Positions 16,784-23,568 of a stretch of DNA of 39,838 bases are shown in pieces. A program made the position numbers and the translations under genes. The stretch's first letter is position 1. Each line of letters opens with the position of its first letter. Under the pieces are notes generated by a model that saw nothing but the letters and a program-made list of their open reading frames with translations, made no database searches and had not been told where the DNA came from. The DNA comes from Pirellulales bacterium (lineage in GTDB: Bacteria > Planctomycetota > Planctomycetia > Pirellulales > Thermoguttaceae). The DNA lies in contig JAFGPV010000186.1 in assembly GCA_016936015.1 (NCBI GenBank), positions 1 through 39,838 on the forward strand. Reading direction: 5' to 3'.

Positions 16784-17956
16784 ATGCCTTATATCCTACA
16801 CAGATACGGCTTGGCGGTGACGCTCGGATTGTTCTGCTCCACGTTGTTGGCGGAGCAATCGTTACCGTGGGAATCGTCTTTGGAAAACGCCCAACGGCAA
16901 GCGGCTCCCACGCAACGATTGATCTACCTCCATTTTTGGGCGCCCTGGTGCGGTCCCTGCCAACGGATGGAGACCGAGGTCTTTCGTCAAGACGCCGTGA
17001 TGGCCCAGCTCACCGCGAATTACGTCCCGGTGAAAATCAACGCCGATCAGTTTCCCCAGGTGGCGCATCAATTCGCCGTCACAGGTCTGCCCACCGACGT
17101 GATCCTCACGCCTCAAGGACAGGTGCTTCAATCTTTCTACGGGCGGACCGATGCCGCCTCGTTTGTCGCACGGTTGAATCAAGTGGCCGCCGCCTACCGG
17201 CAGCAAACCGGCGCCGCCCTGGTGCAAAATCCGAACGGCCGATTGCCCGGCGCGGGAAGTCCGCCTCCGGCCGGTTCGGAAACAACCACCGCCGCCATGC
17301 CGGCCCTGACGCCGCCGCCGAGAGTTCCCGAGCCGAAGTTGGTCGCGCCGGCGCCGCTCTACGGTCAACCGGCCGCCCCGAACTCGACTCCTCCCGAACG
17401 CCGACCAGCCTTAAGCGCCGCCGCCCCCGGCGTGGAATCGGCAACCGCCGTCTCTTCCCCGCCGCCCGCCGCGCCGGCATTGCAATTATCGAACGCCCCC
17501 GTCAATCCTCCCGCAAACGCAGCGTCCCCCGGCGGTTCACCGCCGCCGTTGTCTCCTCCGCCCGCCGCCGCGGTCGCCAATCCGCCGAAGGCTTTGGATG
17601 AATACTGCCCCGTCTCGTTGATGGAAAAACAGCAATGGATCCCGGGCGACAAACGTTACGGAATGATTCACCGCGGCCGGACCTATCTTTTCGCCGGGCC
17701 GGAAGAACAGTACCGCTTTTCCCGGGCCCCCGACCTGTACGCCCCGGTGAACTCCGGTTACGACGTGGTGTTGGCCGTCGAGCAGGGGAAAAACGTGACA
17801 GGCTCGCGCGCCCACGGCGTCTACTTCGCCGATCGCATCTTCCTCTTTGCCAACGAGGCCAACCTGGCCCGGTTCAGTGCCAATCCCGCCTACTACGCCC
17901 AGTACGTTCTCGCGGAACTCCAGCCTCCTCCCTCCGCCCCACCCCCGCTCCGCTAA
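16784..17956 (+). CDS. Secreted thioredoxin-like protein with two YHS-like domains
   Basis: About 390 residues in three parts. (1) Signal peptide (MPYILHRYGLAVTLGLFCST...) and a thioredoxin fold with the redox motif in 'LHFWAPWCGPCQRMETEVF' (about residues 50-68), and the cis-Pro region 'FAVTGLPTDVILTPQGQ'. (2) A Pro/Ala-rich linker of about 120 residues (about 145-265). (3) Two YHS-like modules: 'EYCPVSLMEKQQWIPGDKRY' with 'HRGRTYLFAGPEEQYRF', then 'GYDVVLAVEQGKNVTGSRAH' with 'YFADRIFLFANEANLARFSA'. YHS domains are small, often metal-associated modules. The protein would act in the periplasm or at the surface; the thioredoxin part would reduce or exchange disulfides, the tail might bind a metal or partner. 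The start is ATG 16784 with GAGGG 8 bases upstream; ATG 16763 is less good. A lone gene. Confidence 0.88.
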   Translation: MPYILHRYGLAVTLGLFCSTLLAEQSLPWESSLENAQRQAAPTQRLIYLHFWAPWCGPCQRMETEVFRQDAVMAQLTANYVPVKINADQFPQVAHQFAVTGLPTDVILTPQGQVLQSFYGRTDAASFVARLNQVAAAYRQQTGAALVQNPNGRLPGAGSPPPAGSETTTAAMPALTPPPRVPEPKLVAPAPLYGQPAAPNSTPPERRPALSAAAPGVESATAVSSPPPAAPALQLSNAPVNPPANAASPGGSPPPLSPPPAAAVANPPKALDEYCPVSLMEKQQWIPGDKRYGMIHRGRTYLFAGPEEQYRFSRAPDLYAPVNSGYDVVLAVEQGKNVTGSRAHGVYFADRIFLFANEANLARFSANPAYYAQYVLAELQPPPSAPPPLR

Positions 17957-18023
17957 GCAGTTCCGCTCTCCAGCAAATTGAATGTCCGGATGATGGTCTC
18001 GAAATATATTATTAGAATAGACC

Positions 18024-18089
18024 GCCTCTCTCTCTGCGTTCTTTTGAGGAAAAAAATACCTTCCTGAAAACTGACGCTCTGCCCCAATC
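18024..18089 (+). repeat. Short direct repeat, left copy (CTCTCTGCGTTCTTT...CCCCAAT)
   Basis: Reads CCTCTCTCTCTGCGTTCTTT, a variable middle, then AAACTGACGCTCTGCCCCAAT. A second copy in the same orientation is at 20685-20757. The ends match well, the middle differs. The two copies bracket the nrfHA operon. Confidence 0.65.
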
Positions 18090-18133
18090 TCCAACCTTAA
18101 GGCGGATCAGATTATCCAGATCGCGGATTACGA

Positions 18134-19603
18134 TTACTTGGGTGGATGGGAAGAGCGGCCGGCAGTGATCAATGTCTGCGCCGCAACCTGCGCCTGCCGC
18201 GCATAATCGATGGCTTCCCCGAGGATTCGGGCCGCTTCTTGCGGAGCATGGAAACCCATGGAGTTTTCCGCGACCACAAAGTCCAGCCGCCATTGCGCCC
18301 TGCGCTGTAGTTCCCAGACGCCGGCAAGTTGTGCTTCATTGACGCCGGCCTTCTTTGCCGCGTCGATCGCATCGAGCATGTCGATCAGCGCAACCCCAGC
18401 GCGTTTCATGAGCGCATAGTTGCGCTCTTGGATGGCCAACACTCGCGACTTGAGTTCGTCCTCTGGTTGCGGGTGACAAACCTGGCACGAGCGGTTGATC
18501 ATCAACAAAGGACTACGAACGTAGTGATCGGAGACTTTCATGGCGCCTTCCCGCATGTAAGGCATATGACAATCGGCACAGGCCACGCCGCTGCGGGCGT
18601 GGATCCCCTGGTTCCACAACTCAAATTCCGGATGCTGGGCCTTGAGCACCTCGGCTCCGCTTTCTGCGTGCTTCCAGTCGTAAAAGCGGTGCCCGTCGCT
18701 GAAGTGGTATCTATCATAATAGGATTCGATCTCCTCCACCTTCAGTCCCTTGTTCCAGGGGAAGAATAACGTCGTCTTGGGTCCGCAATAATATTCCACG
18801 TGGCACTGGGCACAGACAAAGGATCGCATTTCCTGGCGTGTGGCGTCGCGATTCGGATCGTAGTCCTCGATTCCCTGGTGTTTCTTCAAGGCCTTGATCC
18901 CGTTGAGGAATGCGGGACGCGTGACCCGCAGTTCCATCGTCTGGGGATCATGGCAATCGACGCAACTTACCGGATGCGCGCCCTCGACGTGCCGGAACTC
19001 CTGGCCGGTCAGGCTGGGTACGGGATTCTCCGAGCCGGTCTCGATCACCAGCTTGAGCGCGTCCTGATATGTCATGGCACACACCTTCTCGAAGCCCTTC
19101 ATGACGTCGCCGTCTCCAGCCTTGCGATAGGTCGGCATGATCGACGAATGGCAATGCAGGCAGGAACCGGGCTGCGGACGCTCGGTCACCCGGCGCGTTC
19201 GTTCCTGGTCGATCAGCATATAGGCGTGGCCGCGGCGGTCTCGGTAGTCCAACGAGAAAGCGTAACCGGCAAACATGCGGGTGAGCCAGGGATCGCGTTC
19301 CGCCTTTTCACGAGCGACAGGCGCATCACCGCCGCCGAAGTTCGTATGCGACGCTTCCGACGTGCGTTTGTACTGGTCGTACTCGCGCGGCCAATTCATT
19401 CCCCAGGGCGCCGGGTCGGTCGTGTTCTCCGTGACGTTCACCAGCTTGAGATACGGATTGCGAGCCTCTTCCTTGCGCTCGAAGATATTGACCAACAGCG
19501 CGGTAACCAGCGCCGCCGCGACGGCGGTTCCCATAAATACGGCAAGAAGGGCCAGCGTCCGTCGGCCGAGCTTTCGCGGTTGTGGAGCGTTTGGTTGATT
19601 CAT
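18134..19603 (-). CDS. nrfA: Ammonia-forming cytochrome c nitrite reductase NrfA, CxxCH type
   Basis: 489 residues. An N-terminal anchor or signal ('[20 protein letters not shown]', about 17-36) is followed by a catalytic domain with five heme motifs: CLHCH (148), CVDCH (214), CAQCH (264), CADCH (342) and CQVCH (373). NrfA context motifs are present: '[17 protein letters not shown]' with the active-site Arg, '[13 protein letters not shown]' with the active-site Tyr, and '[18 protein letters not shown]' with the active-site His. Heme 1, the catalytic heme, is CxxCH, not the CxxCK of the Escherichia coli enzyme; CxxCH-type NrfA is known from other bacteria (for example Campylobacter). It reduces nitrite to ammonium with six electrons in the periplasm. 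It follows nrfH by 19 bases, so the pair is one operon. No CxxCK-specific lyase genes are needed. Confidence 0.96.
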   Translation of the reverse strand: MNQPNAPQPRKLGRRTLALLAVFMGTAVAAALVTALLVNIFERKEEARNPYLKLVNVTENTTDPAPWGMNWPREYDQYKRTSEASHTNFGGGDAPVAREKAERDPWLTRMFAGYAFSLDYRDRRGHAYMLIDQERTRRVTERPQPGSCLHCHSSIMPTYRKAGDGDVMKGFEKVCAMTYQDALKLVIETGSENPVPSLTGQEFRHVEGAHPVSCVDCHDPQTMELRVTRPAFLNGIKALKKHQGIEDYDPNRDATRQEMRSFVCAQCHVEYYCGPKTTLFFPWNKGLKVEEIESYYDRYHFSDGHRFYDWKHAESGAEVLKAQHPEFELWNQGIHARSGVACADCHMPYMREGAMKVSDHYVRSPLLMINRSCQVCHPQPEDELKSRVLAIQERNYALMKRAGVALIDMLDAIDAAKKAGVNEAQLAGVWELQRRAQWRLDFVVAENSMGFHAPQEAARILGEAIDYARQAQVAAQTLITAGRSSHPPK

Positions 19604-19622
19604 GGCAAATGGGTTGTGAATG

Positions 19623-20087
19623 CTAGCGTCGCGCGCCGTGCCCCGTGCCCGCGTGACAATGAACGCACTGCGTGGCGTCGGCGTCGGTCTTGGCGCCCAC
19701 TACGATTTGGTGAACAAAATCCCCGTGACAACGCAGGCAGTTCTCCTGGAGAATTCGTGCGTTGCCCGGCTTGATGAAAATCGGCTCGTGAAAATCGTCA
19801 AAGGTGAATCCCTTGGTGTGATGATAGCCGTTCGACGCCTTGGCCAGGTACTTGCCGACAAAGTCGTCAGGGAGGTGGCAATCAACGCATACTGCCGTGG
19901 CATGGTGTGGGCCTTTTATCCAAGAATCGTACTCGTCGTTCATAATATGGCAGTTGACACACGCTTTGGGATCGGTTGAGAAGTATGACAAACCTTCTGC
20001 ATAGTGAAAAGTGTAGACACCCACTCCCGCCAGAAGGCCAAGAGGAGCGGCCAGCAGCAGAAGCGACTTAAAGGTGATCGTGTTCAT
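19623..20087 (-). CDS. nrfH: NrfH, tetraheme quinol dehydrogenase subunit of nitrite reductase
   Basis: 154 residues: one N-terminal membrane helix ('[20 protein letters not shown]') and four heme motifs CVNCH, CVDCH, CLRCH and CVHCH, the NapC/NirT/NrfH pattern. Further marks: '[20 protein letters not shown]' with the Met ligand region and '[12 protein letters not shown]'. It takes electrons from menaquinol and hands them to NrfA. The ATG at 20087 with a GAGG upstream is chosen over a TTG at 20108. First gene of nrfHA, so transcription starts in the region just above 20087. The last residues (GTGHGARR) are a free tail. Confidence 0.95.
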   Translation of the reverse strand: MNTITFKSLLLLAAPLGLLAGVGVYTFHYAEGLSYFSTDPKACVNCHIMNDEYDSWIKGPHHATAVCVDCHLPDDFVGKYLAKASNGYHHTKGFTFDDFHEPIFIKPGNARILQENCLRCHGDFVHQIVVGAKTDADATQCVHCHAGTGHGARR

Positions 20088-20486
20088 AGTAGCGCGCCTC
20101 GGCGACAATCCGAAAAAGAAACGACGTTCTCATGTTAGTATATATGCGGAGTCCCTTCCGCAATAGGGAGACGGTGGGGCGTGCATTCGCTGCGAAACGG
20201 AAAAATCATAGCAAGATTTCTCTTCGCAAGAACCTGAAGAATTTCCAAATTCCGCAGGCTGGCACCCTTCCAGGGTGCAAAATTTTCTCTCTCCGTCTCC
20301 CGGAGGTCTCCGCTGCGCTCCGACCCCCGGCTACCCTCTGCCATCCCTCCGGGATGCGTTTCCCAGAAAACTTTTCGATCGGCGAACGATTTGATCTATG
20401 GCAGATGTCTCAAAGGGATTGTTTAATACAGCCCGAGGTTGCCGCATGGTTTTGACGGCTTTGCAGCAATTTTTTATAATAGGAGC
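20088..20486. other. nrfHA promoter region with small palindromes
   Basis: Holds the nrfH promoter side, then GCACCCTTCCAGGGTGC (20262-20278, perfect 7-bp arms) and a C/G-rich block to about 20360 with CCCGGAGGTCTCCGCTGCGC and CATCCCTCCGGGATG, which reads like scattered repeat material. No FNR or NsrR site could be named with confidence. Confidence 0.45.
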
Positions 20487-20615
20487 ATGGTACTCTTCAA
20501 CATCTGCATTTTCCTGGGCATCGGGCTGGCGTTGTTCGGCCTGCGGTGGCTCCTCGTCGGACCGCCTGACTCGACGGACGATGATGACCGAGGGGGCTGG
20601 ACACCGTGGGGATGA
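20487..20615 (+). CDS. Possible 42-residue single-span membrane protein
   Basis: A small ORF with ATG at 20487: 'MVLFNICIFLGIGLALFGLR' followed by 'WLLVGPPDSTDDDDRGGWTP' and WG. It has one hydrophobic helix (about residues 2-24) and an acidic tail, GC-rich third positions like the real genes here, and AGGAG upstream, although only one base from the ATG, which is too close for an ideal site. I know no family. It lies between nrfH (divergent) and the radical SAM fragment. It could be the left-over start of a longer gene. Confidence 0.4.
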   Translation: MVLFNICIFLGIGLALFGLRWLLVGPPDSTDDDDRGGWTPWG

Positions 20616-20649
20616 ACGCGAACGGAACGATTTTTCTCTTCTTTGCCGC

Positions 20650-20712
20650 AAAGAACGCAAAGATCACAAAAATGAAATACAGCACACCTCTATCTCTGCG
20701 TTCTTTGTGTTC
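20650..20712. repeat. Inverted repeat AAAGAACGCAAAG / CTCTGCGTTCTTT
   Basis: AAAGAACGCAAAG (20650-20662) and CTCTGCGTTCTTTG (about 20693-20706) form arms with about one mismatch around a 30-base centre. The right arm is also the start of the direct repeat at 20685-20757. Confidence 0.55.
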
Positions 20713-20757
20713 CCTGTAGCAGAATCATCTTACTGACAACTGACGCTCCGACCCCAA
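20685..20757 (+). repeat. Short direct repeat, right copy (CTATCTCTGCGTTCTTT...CCCCAAT)
   Basis: Matches 18024-18089 at both ends (ATCTCTGCGTTCTTTGTG and AACTGACGCTCCGACCCCAA) with a different middle of slightly other length. It lies exactly where the radical SAM fragment stops being protein-like. Confidence 0.65.
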
Positions 20758-20980
20758 TAACAAGGAGAATGAAGTCGATCAACTGCGGATGGAGCGTCGG
20801 CTCGCCGCCAAGCAGCCCGAACACCCCGGGCTGGAGTCGATTCCGCCATGCGTTCATCCACGCCTCAGCATCGTTCAGATCAACCAACCCCCGACTTCCG
20901 CCGGAAAAATGGGCACAACTCTGGCACTGGAAATTGCAGGTGTGCGAAACATGGATGTCGAGGAAGGGGATGGATGGCAT
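20690..20980 (-). pseudogene. 5' fragment of a radical SAM gene cut at a repeat
   Basis: From the ATG at 20980 the frame reads 'IPFLDIHVSHTCNFQCQSCA' with the CxxxCxxC cluster motif at its start, then 'GVFGLLGGEPTLHPQLIDFI' with the radical SAM 'GGEP' strand. After that (about base 20768) the frame enters the 20685-20757 repeat and ends at 20690, giving only about 96 residues against a usual 250-350. So only the first third of the domain remains. It lies 53 bases after the TPR gene on the same strand. The subgroup (small-peptide or unknown substrate) cannot be set. Probably non-functional. Confidence 0.72.
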
Positions 20981-21033
20981 GATGGTTGAAAAGTCTGCTG
21001 ATGATCATAAGCTAAATCAATGATGTCCCGTTT

Positions 21034-22503
21034 TCAGATCCCCGCATAAATTCTGGCTGGCGTTGCTTCGTATCCCAGTTTCTTGGCTTGTGCGAAATCG
21101 GCGTTAGCTTTGGCTTTGTCGCCTTTCTGCCAGTACGAATAGCCCCGAGTATAGAATGTGAACCCATCTTTCGGATTGATCCCAATCGCCGCCGTATAGT
21201 CGGTGATCGCTTTGTCGTGATCACCCTTCTTGCTGTAAGAGAATCCACGATAGAAGTATGCCTCGGTATACTTCGGATTGAGTCGAATGGCCTCGGTGTA
21301 GTCAGCAATCGCCTGGTCGTGGTCACCCTTTTTACCATAGAAGAAGCCACGATAGAAGTATGCCTCGGCATACTTCGGATTGAGCCGAATGGCCTCGTTG
21401 TAGTCGGTAATCGCCTGGTCGTGGTCATCCTTTTTCAGGCAGGAACAACCACGCTCGTAATACGCCTCGGCATACTCCGGGTGGAGTCGAATGGCCTCGG
21501 TGTAGTCAGCAATCGCCTGGTTGAATTCGCTCTTTTGTGCATAGACATAGGCTCGCCGCCGATATGCCTGGGCGTACTGTGGTCTGAGCCGAATGACCTC
21601 GGTGTAGTCAGCAATCGCCTGGTCGAATTCGCTCTTTTGTGCATAGACATAGGCTCGCCCCCAATATGCGTGGGCAGATTGTGGATTGAGTCGAATGGCC
21701 TCGGTGTAGTCAGCAATCGCTTTCTCCCAGTCACCCTTCTCCTGGTAGGAATAACCCCGCTCTTCATACGCGTCGGCATACTTTGGATTGAGTCGAATGG
21801 CCTCGGTGCAGTCGGCAATCGCTTTGTCGAACTCACCCTTCTTAACATAAGTAAAGGCCCGCACATAATAGACTTCGGCATGTCGTGGATCAAGCCGAAT
21901 GGATTCCGTGAAATCAGCAATCGCCGTGTCGAACTCACCCTTCTTTGCGTAGATATTGCCTCGCCCCCAAAATGCTTCGGCACATTGCGGTTTGAGCCGA
22001 ATGCACTCCGTCCAATCCGCAATCGCCTTGTCGAACTCACCCTTCATGTCATAAAGCTTGGCTCGCACCCAAAATGCTCGAGGCAACTTCGGATCGAGGC
22101 GAATAGCCTCTGTACCATCAGCAATGGCTTTTTCAACATCACCCTTCAGCCCATAAACAGATCCTCGGACACTGTATGCCTCAGCTCCGCGCGGGTCGAG
22201 GCGAATCGCCTCCGTGCAATCAGCCATCGCCTTGTCGAAGTCGCCGTTACTGCCGTGGCAACCACCCCGCGTGCAATATGCCTCGGCCATCATTGGATCA
22301 AGCTGTATGGCCTTGTTACAGTCGGCGACGGCCTTGTCCAGTTCACCTTTTCGCAAGTAAGCTCGGCCCCGGCCGGAATACGGCTGAGCGTTTTGTGGAT
22401 TCAGACGAATCGCCTCGGTGTATGCAGCGATCGCTCCCTCAAGATCGCCTTTGTCTCGCAGCAAATCGCCTTGCTTTATTGCTTCATCTTCCAGGCTATT
22501 CAT
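21034..22503 (-). CDS. TPR repeat protein, 14 tandem repeats
   Basis: 489 residues made almost wholly of 34-residue tetratricopeptide repeats, 14 counted by the 'A-I-x-L-x-P' turn. Typical units are 'GDLEGAIAAYTEAIRLNPQN' and 'GDHDQAIADYTEAIRLNPKY'. There is no signal peptide, membrane helix or catalytic domain, so it is probably a cytoplasmic scaffold. Repeats 8-10 (YVYAQKSEF...QAIADYTE) and 11-12 (FYRGF...KKGDHD) are almost the same also in DNA (102-bp period), which points to recent internal duplication. The start ATG 22503 has AAGGAG 9 bases upstream. A hairpin lies about 45 bases before the start. The role is unknown; the genes around it do not define it. Confidence 0.93.
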   Translation of the reverse strand: MNSLEDEAIKQGDLLRDKGDLEGAIAAYTEAIRLNPQNAQPYSGRGRAYLRKGELDKAVADCNKAIQLDPMMAEAYCTRGGCHGSNGDFDKAMADCTEAIRLDPRGAEAYSVRGSVYGLKGDVEKAIADGTEAIRLDPKLPRAFWVRAKLYDMKGEFDKAIADWTECIRLKPQCAEAFWGRGNIYAKKGEFDTAIADFTESIRLDPRHAEVYYVRAFTYVKKGEFDKAIADCTEAIRLNPKYADAYEERGYSYQEKGDWEKAIADYTEAIRLNPQSAHAYWGRAYVYAQKSEFDQAIADYTEVIRLRPQYAQAYRRRAYVYAQKSEFNQAIADYTEAIRLHPEYAEAYYERGCSCLKKDDHDQAITDYNEAIRLNPKYAEAYFYRGFFYGKKGDHDQAIADYTEAIRLNPKYTEAYFYRGFSYSKKGDHDKAITDYTAAIGINPKDGFTFYTRGYSYWQKGDKAKANADFAQAKKLGYEATPARIYAGI

Positions 22504-22545
22504 GACGAATTCTCCTTCTCAGGACAGGAAGAGGAGTATGAGAGG

Positions 22546-22582
22546 GCAGACTTTAACAGCTAACTGTACTGTTAAAGTCCGC
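22546..22582. promoter_or_regulatory. Inverted repeat GACTTTAACAG/CTGTTAAAGTC before TPR gene
   Basis: Perfect 11-base arms (22549-22559 and 22569-22579) separated by 9 bases, and continued by GGC/GCC outside a single mismatch. It lies about 45 bases upstream of the TPR start on the minus strand, so it may be an operator, a leader hairpin or a dispersed palindrome. Confidence 0.6.
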
Positions 22583-22660
22583 CACGAATTCTTTTCCCAT
22601 GCTCCCTTACACCTCTGTAATTACACATTACACATCGGTAATTACCCAGGGTGAAATCAC

Positions 22661-22755
22661 CACTTGCGGCGATCCGCATGAAGCCGGTCGCGTCCGAACG
22701 TCCTGAAGGGACGTCGGTTCCGGCATCCTCTCAGTTCCGTGCTTCGACGCAAGTG
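22661..22755. repeat. Nested inverted-repeat element CACTTGCG...CGCAAGTG
   Basis: Outer arms CACTTGCG (22661-22668) and CGCAAGTG (22748-22755), middle arms GCCGG/CCGGC (22683, 22730), inner hairpin ACGTCC-TGAAG-GGACGT. This gives a 95-base structure in the gap between the DUF1854 and TPR genes. It could be a repeat element or a structured RNA; no match to a known riboswitch is claimed. Confidence 0.55.
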
Positions 22756-22824
22756 AATTAATCCCCCGCGCAGTTTTTTTCGGAACTATATTCCCAACCT
22801 GTTTTCTATCCGAACTCTTTATTT

Positions 22825-22876
22825 AAAAAGAGGCTGGGCAAATCGCCCCGCCAACATTATTTCCCCGGCCCTCTTT
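22825..22876 (-). terminator. Possible terminator after DUF1854 gene
   Basis: On the minus strand AAAGAGGGCCGGGG (from 22876) pairs with CCCAGCCTCTTTTT with one bulge, and ends in a T-run followed by AAAT. The loop is long (about 28 bases). It is 120 bases beyond the stop codon of the DUF1854 gene. Confidence 0.45.
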
Positions 22877-22996
22877 GAGGCTGTGCGGTCGAGATCTATT
22901 CTACCCGCCGTAACCCCTTTGTATAGACGGCTTTTTGGCCATCGCGCTTTTCGAGAAAAAAACGCCCGATCCCAAAGGCCGTGAAAAAGGAAAAAA

Positions 22997-23497
22997 TTAG
23001 AAATGCCGCTCCAGCAGGCGGCGGCTGGGGACGCTTAGCTTGCGGGTGTCGGGGATCAGGTAGCGGACGCCGTGGGTGTCGATGAACAAGGCCGTGAAGG
23101 GGCCGAGGCGGCGGAGCGCTTCGTCGCTGTCGAGGAAGAACGTGACCGGGCCGCGGTCGGTCTCTACCTCCCATCGCGACGGCATGACGTGCGATTGCAC
23201 GTCCACGACCCGCTGGATGACCGGCACGAACTCGCTGCCGGCCAGCTCCTCTTCCACAATCTGCCGCAATGCCGGGGGAAGTTGTTCAAGGCGGCGGATG
23301 CAAAGCACCTCGTGGCCGTGGCAGTCGTTGATTGAGATCCACTCCTCGGGGCAGGAGATCGGAAAGGCCCGGTTGACCTCCACGCCCTCGTAGACCCGGC
23401 CCTCGGCGTCGGTCAGGATCAGGCGGCCGAAGGCGTCGCGCCGCAGTTGAAAACTGCGCTCGGCCAATTGTTCGGAGGCAACGGGAGTGGAGGGCAT
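22997..23497 (-). CDS. DUF1854 family protein, cyanophycin-locus associated
   Basis: 166 residues. Recognisable DUF1854 pattern: 'FGRLILTDAEGRVYEGVEVN' and 'RAFPISCPEEWISINDCHGH' (about residues 45-62), 'LEQLPPALRQIVEEELAG', 'FVPVIQRVVDVQSHVMPSRW', 'DRGPVTFFLDSDEALRRLG' and 'ALFIDTHGVRYLIPDTRKL'. There is no signal peptide or membrane helix. The family has no known biochemical role; I recall it as a regular partner of an ABC transporter near cyanophycin genes in proteobacteria, and that is the arrangement here (ABC gene 71 bases upstream on the same strand, cphA beyond it). Likely co-transcribed with the ABC gene. Confidence 0.87.
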   Translation of the reverse strand: MPSTPVASEQLAERSFQLRRDAFGRLILTDAEGRVYEGVEVNRAFPISCPEEWISINDCHGHEVLCIRRLEQLPPALRQIVEEELAGSEFVPVIQRVVDVQSHVMPSRWEVETDRGPVTFFLDSDEALRRLGPFTALFIDTHGVRYLIPDTRKLSVPSRRLLERHF

Positions 23498-23504
23498 GGA
23501 AAGA

Positions 23505-23535
23505 GGGATTTAGGGATTTAGGGATTTAGGGATTA
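23505..23535 (+). repeat. 8-bp tandem repeat GGGATTTA x 3.9
   Basis: GGGATTTA is repeated between the ABC stop and the DUF1854 start, inside the presumed transcript. It is followed by two copies of TTCGTCATTCGG (about 23551-23575), the second reaching into the ABC stop region. Simple-sequence expansion, similar in style to the 7-mer array at the right edge. Confidence 0.8.
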
Positions 23536-23568
23536 GGATTTCGGCATTCTTTCGTCATTCGGATTTCG

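Noticed and set aside
21088-22563. 491-codon open frame on the plus strand opposite the TPR gene
   Set aside because: It is the mirror of the repetitive TPR coding sequence, with a Leu/Ile/Arg periodic translation; the TPR strand has the ribosome site and clear family.
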